This document shows positions 1 through 5,044 of a DNA stretch of 8,326 nucleotides, one piece after another (the first letter of the stretch is position 1; every line of letters begins with the position of its first letter). The notes under the pieces are model-generated. The model was given only the letters and a program-made list of their open reading frames with translations, was not told where the DNA came from and did no database searches. The translations under genes and the position numbers were made by a program. The DNA is from Methanobacteriota archaeon (GTDB lineage: Archaea; Halobacteriota; Syntropharchaeia; JACQPP01). The DNA lies in NCBI GenBank assembly GCA_016207465.1, contig JACQPP010000129.1:1-8326 (forward strand), read 5' to 3'.

Positions 1-327
1 ACTCTGGGGTTCGCCGTGGGGGCTCCAGTAGTGGGGAGCGTTGGCCTCGCGGGCGGCGAGTTCCGCGAGGAGTGCGGGGAGGAGGGCATCGAGTCTCGGG
101 CTCTTGATGGTGTAGTAGCGGTAGTGGAACTCCGCCAGGGTCCGGCCCAGGGGGCCCTTGACCTCGAAGTGCGCCCGGGGGGCGGGCCCGGTGGTGCGCT
201 CCCGGTGGGCAGGGGGCTCGACGCGGCGGACCTTGAAGCGGGTTCCCTCCAGGTGCTTGGGGAGGAGCTCGGAGAGGAGGGAGAGGCGGATGTCGAAGGA
301 CTCCTGGAACTGGGGGGGCAGGGCCAT
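1..327 (-). CDS. Unrecognised protein, C-terminus cut by window edge
   Basis: The 109 visible codons run to the left edge without a stop. I do not recognise the family. The visible part is soluble, with no signal peptide or membrane segment: an N-terminal Leu/Glu-rich helix-like stretch (about residues 8-26), a basic stretch (28-55), an aromatic patch (FHYRYYTIKS, about 68-77) and a Leu/Ala-rich helix (80-93). The ATG at 327 is chosen because GGAGG lies at 337-333, five bases upstream. The start is 14 nt after the thiC stop, so the gene is almost certainly co-transcribed with thiC. Use of a Shine-Dalgarno site here, against the leaderless look of thiC itself, fits an internal operon gene. A role near thiamin metabolism is only a guess from position. 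Wobble positions are mostly G/C, as in the neighbours, which supports real coding. Confidence 0.72.
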   Translation of the reverse strand, partial: MALPPQFQESFDIRLSLLSELLPKHLEGTRFKVRRVEPPAHRERTTGPAPRAHFEVKGPLGRTLAEFHYRYYTIKSPRLDALLPALLAELAAREANAPHYWSPHGEPQS

Positions 328-341
328 CGGGGCCTCCGGGG

Positions 342-1763
342 TCAGCGCTTCTTGTCACCGTTTCCCTCGGCGAGGGCGGCGCGGGCGGTCTCCATGGGGC
401 AGTATTTGGGGCCGCACATGGAGCAGAAGTGGGCGGAGCGCATGGAGTCCTGGGGGAGGGTCTCGTCGTGGTAGTGCTGGGCGGTCTCGGGGTCTATGGC
501 CAGTGCAAATTGCCGGTTCCAGTCGAAGGCGAAGCGGGCGCGGCTGAGCTCATCGTCCCAGTCTCGGGCCCCGGGGCGGCGGCGGGCGATGTCGGCGGCG
601 TGGGCCGCAATCTTGTAGGCGATGGTCCCCTGGCGCACGTCCTCCTCGTCGGGCAGTCCCAGGTGTTCCTTGGGGGTGATGTAGCAGAGCATGGAGGCCC
701 CGGAGGCCCCGGCGGCGGCGGCGCCGATGGCGCTGGCGAGGTGGTCGTAGCCGGGGGAGATGTCCACCACCAGGGGGCCCAGCACGTAGAAGGGGGCCCC
801 GTGGCAGATTTCGGCCTCCAGCCTCATGTTGTGCGCGACTTGGTCGAGGGGGATGTGGCCGGGCCCCTCAATCATGGTCTGGACATCCATGGCCCACGCC
901 TTCCGGGCGAGTTCCCCGAGGGTGCGGAGTTCGGCCACCTGGGCCTCGTCGGTGGCGTCGTGGAGGCAGCCCGGGCGGAGGCTGTCCCCCAGGGAGTAGG
1001 TCACGTCGTATTTCTGGAATATCTCCGATATCTGGTCGAAGTGGGTGTAGAGGAAGTTCTGCTTCTCGTGGTGGAGCATCCAGCCGGCCATGAGGCCCCC
1101 GCCGCGGGAGACGATGCCGGTGAGGCGCCCCTTCACCAGGGGCAGGTGCTCCCGGAGGATGCCCGCGTGGATGGTCATGTAGTCCACCCCCTGCCGGGCC
1201 TGCTCCTCGATGACCCGGAGCATGAGGTCAATGTCGAGGTCCCGGGGGTCCCGCGAGGGGACGCGCTCCAGGGCCTCGTAGATGGGCACCGTCCCCACCG
1301 GGACGGGGCTGTGGCGGAGGATGGACTCCCGGATTTGGGGGATGTCCCTGCCGGTGGAGAGGTCCATCACCGTGTCGGCCCCGGCGAGAATGGCGGCCTT
1401 CAGCTTGCCCAGCTCCTCCCGGCCCCCCGAAGTGACGGCGGAGTTGCCGATGTTCGCGTTCACCTTGCACTTGGCGGCGAAGCCGATGGCCATGGGCTCC
1501 AGCTCCACATGGCGGATGTTCGCCGGAATCACCATGCGCCCCTCCGCCACCTCCCGCCGCACCACCCCGGGCTCCAGCCCCTCCCGCCCGGCCGCGAACT
1601 CCATCTCCCCGGTGAGGGTGCCAAGGCGGGCGTAGTGCATCTGGGTGACATTGTCCCCGGTGCGCCCCCGGAGCCACTCCCCCCGGCGCTGGAGCATCCG
1701 GCGGACCCGCTCCATGGGGTCCTCCCGCATCAGGAACCGGCGGTCGTCCTCAATCACACGCAC
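342..1763 (-). CDS. thiC: Phosphomethylpyrimidine synthase ThiC
   Basis: ThiC is a cytosolic non-canonical radical SAM enzyme. It rearranges 5-aminoimidazole ribotide (AIR) into 4-amino-5-hydroxymethyl-2-methylpyrimidine phosphate, the pyrimidine half of thiamin. The 473-aa frame shows the family's landmarks: KCKVNANIGNS near residue 100, MDLSTG near 135, MTIHAG and SRGGG in the barrel core, HHEKQNFLY, YSLGDSLRPGC, EGPGHIP, LGPLVVDI-PGYDH, and the C-terminal 4Fe-4S motif C447-x2-C450-x4-C455. Length fits the shorter (non-plant) form. The start is GTG at 1763, or GTG at 1757 two codons later. No in-frame ATG lies further upstream, and a TATA-like box at 1791-1800 would place the transcript start within a few bases of this GTG, so the message is probably nearly leaderless. 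purE lies just upstream. AIR is shared by both pathways, since PurE carboxylates the AIR that ThiC consumes. Confidence 0.97.
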   Translation of the reverse strand: MRVIEDDRRFLMREDPMERVRRMLQRRGEWLRGRTGDNVTQMHYARLGTLTGEMEFAAGREGLEPGVVRREVAEGRMVIPANIRHVELEPMAIGFAAKCKVNANIGNSAVTSGGREELGKLKAAILAGADTVMDLSTGRDIPQIRESILRHSPVPVGTVPIYEALERVPSRDPRDLDIDLMLRVIEEQARQGVDYMTIHAGILREHLPLVKGRLTGIVSRGGGLMAGWMLHHEKQNFLYTHFDQISEIFQKYDVTYSLGDSLRPGCLHDATDEAQVAELRTLGELARKAWAMDVQTMIEGPGHIPLDQVAHNMRLEAEICHGAPFYVLGPLVVDISPGYDHLASAIGAAAAGASGASMLCYITPKEHLGLPDEEDVRQGTIAYKIAAHAADIARRRPGARDWDDELSRARFAFDWNRQFALAIDPETAQHYHDETLPQDSMRSAHFCSMCGPKYCPMETARAALAEGNGDKKR

Positions 1764-1790
1764 ACACCCACCCAGAGTTGGGGAACGCGG

Positions 1791-1800
1791 AAATAAAAGA
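1791..1800 (-). promoter_or_regulatory. TATA box for thiC
   Basis: Read on the minus strand the segment is TCTTTTATTT, the only A/T-rich stretch in the 37-nt gap between purE and thiC. Its centre (about 1795) is 32 nt from the GTG at 1763, so an archaeal transcript start about 26 nt downstream would leave a leader of roughly five bases. It begins one base after the purE stop codon. The gap is far too short for a TPP riboswitch. The call rests on position and composition only. Confidence 0.5.
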
Positions 1801-2202
1801 CTACGCCCCCGATAGGGCGAGAATCCGGAGGGTCAGGCGGGCCGCGTTCTCCCCGCTGTCCACCCCCACGCAGGCCACCGGGACCCCCGGGGGCATCTGC
1901 ACCGTGCTCAGGAGGGCGTCGAGGCCCCCCAGCTTCGCGGAGACCGGCACCCCGATGACCGGGGCCTTGACCCGAGCTGCCACCGCCCCGGGGAGCGCGG
2001 CGGAGAGCCCCGCGATGCAGATGAACACCCGGGCCGGGGAAGACTTGAGGTAGGCGTCGAGCCTGGCGGGCTCCCGGTGGGCCGAGAGCACCTGCAAATC
2101 ATAGGGGACCCCGGCCTCCCCGAGCACCCGGGCGGCCTTCTCCGCGATGGGCATATCCGACTTGGAGCCGAGGAGGATGGCGACCTGGGGTTTGGGGGGC
2201 AT
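1801..2202 (-). CDS. purE: N5-carboxyaminoimidazole ribonucleotide mutase PurE
   Basis: PurE makes 4-carboxyaminoimidazole ribonucleotide in purine synthesis, from N5-CAIR (class I, paired with PurK) or directly from AIR and CO2 (class II). The 133-aa product is near the usual length for the single-domain enzyme. Visible motifs are GSKSDM (residues 12-17), SAHREP with His42 at the expected catalytic place (40-45), AGLSAALPG, PVIGVPV, and GLDALLSTVQMPPGVPVA. The last block looks more like class I than the animal/Treponema class II form, but that is inference and no purK is in view. The ATG at 2202 is preferred over a TTG at 2232, because the extra ten residues are not family-like and would run into the opposite promoter region. 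It is divergent from the Trm5-like gene. Its stop at 1801-1803 abuts the thiC TATA box. Confidence 0.93.
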   Translation of the reverse strand: MPPKPQVAILLGSKSDMPIAEKAARVLGEAGVPYDLQVLSAHREPARLDAYLKSSPARVFICIAGLSAALPGAVAARVKAPVIGVPVSAKLGGLDALLSTVQMPPGVPVACVGVDSGENAARLTLRILALSGA

Positions 2203-2252
2203 ACGAGGGAAAACTACAATCCATGCCAGCAAAAGAGTTTCCCCCCATGCAG
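2203..2252. promoter_or_regulatory. Divergent promoter region, purE and trm5-like gene
   Basis: This 50-nt gap must hold both promoters. For purE (minus strand) there is GGGGAAACTCTTTTGC across about 2230-2245. The CTTTTG core is about 31 nt from the ATG at 2202, so the message would be nearly leaderless. For the plus-strand gene the best A/T-rich core is AACTACAATCC at about 2212-2222, which would put the transcript start near 2242, about ten bases before the ATG at 2253. Both boxes are weak matches. The two transcription units appear to share overlapping control DNA. Confidence 0.35.
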
Positions 2253-3215
2253 ATGCCCTCCCCCTGCCTTGTCGTCCCCCGCGAGCGGGGAGAGGAGGTC
2301 CGCCGCCTCCTCCTCGACCAGGGGCTCCTCAACACGCACCTCCGCATCCACCGCGATGAGAAACGCCTCTACCTCCCCATCCTCCGCAGGCCCCCTCGCC
2401 GCATCCCAAAGACCCGATGCACCCGGGGCCTCTTCGAGAGCCGCCGGCCCGGGCCCCCCGGCGACCCTCCGGCGGCGTCGAAATACGAGACCGTCGGGGA
2501 CATCGCCCTCCTCCGGCCCGACCACAGCCCCGAGGCGGCTGGGGCCATCCTCCGGCGTCACCCCAACCTCAAGGTGGTCCTCCGGGCCACCGGCCCCATC
2601 GAAGGGGAGTGGCGCACCCGCGGGTGGGAGCACCTCGCCGGGGAACAGCGGCTCACCACCCTCTACCGCGAGAACGGCTGCACCTTCGAGGTAGACCTCG
2701 GGAAAGTGTATTTCAGCCCCCGCCTCGCCACCGAGAGGGCCCGCATCGCCCGCCAGGTCCAGCCCGGAGAAACGGTCCTCGACCTCTTCGCCGGCGGGGG
2801 CTACGGCACCGTCCAGGCGGCCCGCCGCGCCAGCAGGGTCGTCGCGGTGGACTCCAATCCCGACGCCATCCTCCTCCTCCAGCGGAACCTCCAGCGCAAC
2901 CGCCTCACTCGCGTCGAGGTCCGCCTGGGGGACGCCCGCCACACCGCCCGCGACATCACCGCCGACCGGGTCCTCCTCGACTACCCCACCGGCCCCCTCC
3001 CCTTCATCCCCGCCGCCGCCCACAGCCTCCAGACCGGGGGCATACTGCACACCTACGACATCCTCCCCGAGGCCGACATCCCCGCCGCCCCCCACAGGGT
3101 CGCCGGGGCCGCCCCGGGGACCCGATGGGAGACCCTCGCCACGCGGAAGGTGAAGGCCTACGCCCCGCGGACCTACCAGGTGGCACTGGACCTGCGGCTG
3201 GTGGAAAAACCATAG
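2253..3215 (+). CDS. Trm5/Taw2-family tRNA (guanine37) methyltransferase-like enzyme
   Basis: Archaeal Trm5 uses SAM to methylate N1 of G37 in tRNA; the related Taw2/Tyw2 transfers an aminocarboxypropyl group during wyosine synthesis. This 320-aa protein matches the recalled Methanocaldococcus Trm5 from end to end: a D1 domain (about 1-45), IGD-like KYETVGDIALL, IEGEWRTR with R121, HLAGE, ENGC, VYFSPRLATER with E161, motif I VLDLFAGGGYG (175-185), DSNP (200-203), and a C-terminal KAYAPRTYQVALD. D1 and the length favour Trm5 over the shorter Taw2. The usual Asn-Leu-Pro catalytic loop is D243-Y244-P245 here, so exact activity is uncertain. ATG 2253 is chosen because it aligns with the start of known archaeal Trm5; in-frame ATGs at 2223 and 2247 would only add ten or two residues. 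The TAG stop overlaps the 3' end of the opposite tRNA by one base. Confidence 0.9.
   Translation: MPSPCLVVPRERGEEVRRLLLDQGLLNTHLRIHRDEKRLYLPILRRPPRRIPKTRCTRGLFESRRPGPPGDPPAASKYETVGDIALLRPDHSPEAAGAILRRHPNLKVVLRATGPIEGEWRTRGWEHLAGEQRLTTLYRENGCTFEVDLGKVYFSPRLATERARIARQVQPGETVLDLFAGGGYGTVQAARRASRVVAVDSNPDAILLLQRNLQRNRLTRVEVRLGDARHTARDITADRVLLDYPTGPLPFIPAAAHSLQTGGILHTYDILPEADIPAAPHRVAGAAPGTRWETLATRKVKAYAPRTYQVALDLRLVEKP
3205..3209 (-). terminator. Oligo-T terminator of tRNA-Thr
   Basis: On the minus strand five consecutive T's lie five bases past the tRNA 3' end. Archaeal RNA polymerase stops at such short T runs. On the plus strand the same bases encode the Glu-Lys near the C-terminus of the Trm5-like protein, so this signal sits inside a coding region of the convergent gene. 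Confidence 0.55.
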
Positions 3216-3285
3216 CCTCCGGAGGGGATTGAACCCTCGCTCTACTGATTACGAATCAGTCGCTTTACCGCTAAGCTACGGAGGC
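3215..3285 (-). tRNA. tRNA-Thr (anticodon CGU)
   Basis: The full cloverleaf folds by hand over 71 nt with no intron. It has a perfect 7-bp acceptor stem (GCCTCCG/CGGAGGC), D arm GCTT-AGCGGTA-AAGC, anticodon stem ACTGA/TCAGT with loop TTCGTAA (anticodon CGT at 34-36, reading ACG), a 5-nt variable loop AGAGC, and T arm GAGGG-TTCAATC-CCCTC. CCA is not encoded. The next base is T (U73), a known discriminator for threonine tRNAs in several archaea. A TATA box lies about 30 nt upstream and an oligo-T terminator just downstream, so it is its own transcription unit. Base 37 is A, so the neighbouring Trm5-like enzyme, which acts on G37, would not modify it. The 3' terminal base pairs with the last base of the Trm5-like stop codon. 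Confidence 0.97.
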
Positions 3286-3310
3286 GTATTCTCCGGTGGG
3301 GCGAGGGAGC

Positions 3311-3324
3311 GCATATACCTTTTC
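3311..3324 (-). promoter_or_regulatory. BRE/TATA promoter of tRNA-Thr
   Basis: Read on the minus strand this is GAAAAGGTATATGC: an A-rich BRE-like block followed by a TATATG core centred near 3315. The core is about 30 nt from the tRNA 5' end at 3285, so transcription would begin only a few bases before the mature end. This is the clearest TATA box of the window. Confidence 0.7.
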
Positions 3325-3380
3325 GGGGCCGGGGGTCCCCCGTTGCGGGAGGCGCGGTATGAAACAGATATCGGTGGACC

Positions 3381-3397
3381 TATTCCTCGGGGGAATA
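3381..3397. promoter_or_regulatory. Operator-like dyad upstream of the secreted-protein/nadC unit
   Basis: A perfect 6-bp inverted repeat, TATTCC-TCGGG-GGAATA, lies 10 bases before the TATA box of the gene at 3440. This is where an archaeal activator or repressor would bind. No named regulator motif is recognised. Another short dyad (CGGGG-GTC-CCCCG, 3330-3342) lies nearer the tRNA promoter. Apart from these the 154-nt region between the tRNA and 3440 holds no gene. Confidence 0.4.
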
Positions 3398-3406
3398 AAA
3401 CCGACC

Positions 3407-3416
3407 CTATATTAAG
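3407..3416 (+). promoter_or_regulatory. TATA box for the gene at 3440
   Basis: CTATATTAAG is centred about 28 nt before the ATG at 3440. With the usual archaeal TATA-to-start spacing, transcription begins at or within a few bases of the ATG, so the message is probably leaderless. No Shine-Dalgarno site precedes the ATG, which agrees. Confidence 0.65.
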
Positions 3417-3432
3417 GGGGAGCGTTCCCCTT
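3414..3432 (+). promoter_or_regulatory. Hairpin/dyad between TATA box and start codon
   Basis: AAGGGGGA-GCG-TTCCCCTT forms an 8-bp stem with one G-T pair and a 3-nt loop, followed by TTT. It overlaps the 3' edge of the TATA box and ends seven bases before the ATG. Since the transcript should start after it, it is more likely a DNA-binding site for a regulator than an RNA structure. Alternatively, with the following T's, it could stop plus-strand transcription coming from the Trm5-like gene. Confidence 0.4.
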
Positions 3433-3439
3433 TTTAGGG

Positions 3440-4072
3440 ATGAGGCGGCGCTATGGCACCCTGCCGGGTTTGAAGTGGGCGGCGGCCCTCCTTCTCCTCG
3501 GGCTGGTCCTTCTCCCGGCGGTTCCCGCGGAGGCGAAGCACGCGAGCATGCAGGCCTATGTGAACTACACCCTGGAGGACAAGATTGAGGACTTGAGGAA
3601 CCAGGCGGATATTGCCGGCCTCTATTTCGACCACGACCGTCACGGGGGGTATGCGGGGGGAGCGGGGATGGTGGAGGATGCCAACGACAGCTACCGCCCC
3701 TGGCACATCCGGTGGAACAAGAGCCGCTACAACAAGGGGGATGAGAAGCTGGTGCAGCTGGTCACCGAGTTGCGGAACAACAGCGGCAGCCCCGTGCCGG
3801 GTCTCCCCGACAACCGGGACCCCGAGCAGCAGTTCGACTTCGTCGTCGGTGCCCTGGCGAACCGCTCGGGGGACCTCTTCTCGGGCCTTGCCCTCATCAC
3901 TGAGAACACCACCCTCTACTCGCTCCCCTACGCCCACAACAACACCGCCCGGTACGGCACGGGGCAGACGCGGGGCGGGCTATACATGGCCTATTGGCTC
4001 CGGACATTGGAGTTGGCCCTCCACCGGGCCGGGGAAATGTACATGGACGTGGGGCGGTTCTTCAGCGCCTGA
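3440..4072 (+). CDS. Secreted, probably N-glycosylated protein of unknown function
   Basis: I do not recognise the family. The 210-aa product starts with a textbook signal peptide: basic MRRR, a hydrophobic stretch (about residues 13-28) and a likely signal peptidase I site after AEA at 30-32. No further membrane segment follows, so the mature 178-aa chain should be released or held at the cell surface. It carries seven Asn-X-Ser/Thr sequons (N42, N82, N93, N113, N141, N156, N167), a high density pointing to N-glycosylation. The rest is rich in aromatic and polar residues: DHDRHGGY near 64-71, a WHIRW motif at 88-92, and GGLYMAYWLRTLELAL at 179-194 as a likely amphipathic helix. There are no cysteines. 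The start is supported by the TATA box 28 nt upstream and the immediate signal sequence. nadC follows after 26 nt on the same strand, so the two are probably co-transcribed. Confidence 0.85.
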   Translation: MRRRYGTLPGLKWAAALLLLGLVLLPAVPAEAKHASMQAYVNYTLEDKIEDLRNQADIAGLYFDHDRHGGYAGGAGMVEDANDSYRPWHIRWNKSRYNKGDEKLVQLVTELRNNSGSPVPGLPDNRDPEQQFDFVVGALANRSGDLFSGLALITENTTLYSLPYAHNNTARYGTGQTRGGLYMAYWLRTLELALHRAGEMYMDVGRFFSA

Positions 4073-4098
4073 ACTTCCGGCTTCGGGGGGAAAACTCC

Positions 4099-5007
4099 AT
4101 GTCCCGGTATTCCAGACACCGGTCCATGGCATCCCTCCACACGCGGCCTCTCCCGAGGGTGCCGGATGGTCTGCTGCTGGGCTTGCTGCGCTCGGACATG
4201 GGCCGGGGGGACCTCACCACGCGGGCCATCGTTCCCCGGGGGCAGGGGGCGCGGGCCCGGCTGGTGACCCGGGAAGGGGGAGTGGCGGCGGGTCTGGAGG
4301 AGGCCGCGCGGCTGTTCCGCCTGCGGGGATGCCGGGTTTCGCGGGCCCGGGACGGGTCGGGAATTCGGCGGGGCCAGGTGCTCCTGGAAATCTCCGGGCC
4401 CGCGCGGGCCATCCTGGAGGTGGAGCGCACGGCCCTCAACCTGGCCATGCGGATGTCGGGGGTTGCCACCGGGACCCGGCGGTGCGTGGAGGCGGCGAGG
4501 CGGGTGGACTCCCGGATGAGGGTGGTGGCGACCCGGAAGACCGCTCCCGGCCTCGGCCTCCTTGACAAGAAGGCGGTGGTCCTCGGAGGCGGCCTGAGCC
4601 ACCGGCTGGGGCTGGATGATGGCATCCTGGTGAAGGACAACCACATCCGGCTGGCGGGTTCGGTGGGGGAGGCGACGCGGAGGGCCCTGCGAGGGGCCGG
4701 GGGGCGCCCGGTGGAGGTCGAGGCCGAGACCCTGGAGGAGGCCCGGGAGGCGGCCCGCGCCGGGGCCCGGGGGCTCCTGCTGGACAACTTCTCCCCCCGG
4801 GCGCTGGGCCGGGCGGTGAAGGAATTGCGGAGGGAGTTCCCGGGATTGGCGCTGGAGGCCTCCGGGGGCATCACCCCCTCCAATGTGGCCGCCTATGCGC
4901 GCAGCGGGGCCGATGTGCTCTCCCTGGGGAGCCTGACCCACTCGGCGCGGAGCCTCGACATGAGCCTCGATGTTCTCCCCGGGATTGGGAGACGCAAATC
5001 CTTATAA
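4099..5007 (+). CDS. nadC: Nicotinate-nucleotide pyrophosphorylase (quinolinate phosphoribosyltransferase) NadC
   Basis: NadC converts quinolinate and phosphoribosyl pyrophosphate to nicotinate mononucleotide, CO2 and pyrophosphate, the last dedicated step of de novo NAD synthesis. The 302-aa product is close to the usual 280-300. The family core is complete: GDLTT (37-41), ERTALN (109-114), TRKT-PGL (145-152), GGG-SHR-GL-D (163-173), KDNHI (179-183), VEVE (205-208), LDNF (228-231) and EASGGI (253-258), i.e. the substrate-binding Arg, His and Lys and the acidic metal/PRPP-binding residues. The frame is open back to 3994, but the earlier codons overlap the preceding gene and are not family-like. 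ATG 4099 follows a weak purine run (GGGGGG, 4085-4090). ATG 4126 is a possible shorter start. It is downstream of the secreted-protein gene and 37 nt upstream of nadA. Its TAA stop forms part of the nadA TATA box. Confidence 0.96.
   Translation: MSRYSRHRSMASLHTRPLPRVPDGLLLGLLRSDMGRGDLTTRAIVPRGQGARARLVTREGGVAAGLEEAARLFRLRGCRVSRARDGSGIRRGQVLLEISGPARAILEVERTALNLAMRMSGVATGTRRCVEAARRVDSRMRVVATRKTAPGLGLLDKKAVVLGGGLSHRLGLDDGILVKDNHIRLAGSVGEATRRALRGAGGRPVEVEAETLEEAREAARAGARGLLLDNFSPRALGRAVKELRREFPGLALEASGGITPSNVAAYARSGADVLSLGSLTHSARSLDMSLDVLPGIGRRKSL
5002..5007 (+). promoter_or_regulatory. TATA box for nadA
   Basis: TTATAA, preceded by CAAATCC as a possible BRE. The nadC stop codon TAA is its second half. 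The expected transcript start is near 5030, leaving a leader of about 15 nt that contains GGAG at 5033-5036. nadA can therefore be transcribed apart from nadC, although read-through from nadC is also possible. Confidence 0.5.
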
Positions 5008-5031
5008 TCGGGGGACCCGGATTCCCTGATT
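5006..5031 (+). promoter_or_regulatory. Imperfect dyad downstream of the nadA TATA box
   Basis: AATCGGGG and CCCTGATT pair over 8 positions (one G-T) around a 10-nt centre. Like the dyad at 3414-3432 it lies between the TATA box and the start codon of a NAD-synthesis transcription unit and has the layout GGGG...TTCCC. A shared repressor site is possible but unproven. Confidence 0.3.
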
Positions 5032-5044
5032 TGGAGAGCGAATC

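Noticed and set aside
429..1796. A 455-codon open frame on the plus strand opposite thiC
   Set aside because: It is the complement of a certain thiC gene. Its long Gly/Val/His-rich product is what the opposite strand of GC-rich coding DNA yields, and it has no family features.
1764..1800. Possible TPP riboswitch before thiC
   Set aside because: Only 37 nt separate purE and thiC, too short for the aptamer, and no THI-box-like sequence is present.
2203..2232. TTG start for purE at 2232, adding ten residues
   Set aside because: The extra residues are not PurE-like and would cross the shared promoter; the ATG at 2202 gives a normal length.
3215..3285. Idea that the adjacent tRNA-Thr is the substrate of the Trm5-like enzyme
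   Set aside because: Base 37 of this tRNA is A, not G, so m1G37 chemistry cannot apply. The adjacency is probably incidental.
3994..4098. N-terminal extension of NadC back to 3994
   Set aside because: It overlaps the preceding gene in another frame and has no similarity to NadC N-termini.
3612..4565. A long plus-strand frame spanning the secreted-protein and nadC genes
   Set aside because: The product is low-complexity Ser/Thr/Gly/Arg sequence out of frame with two well-supported genes.
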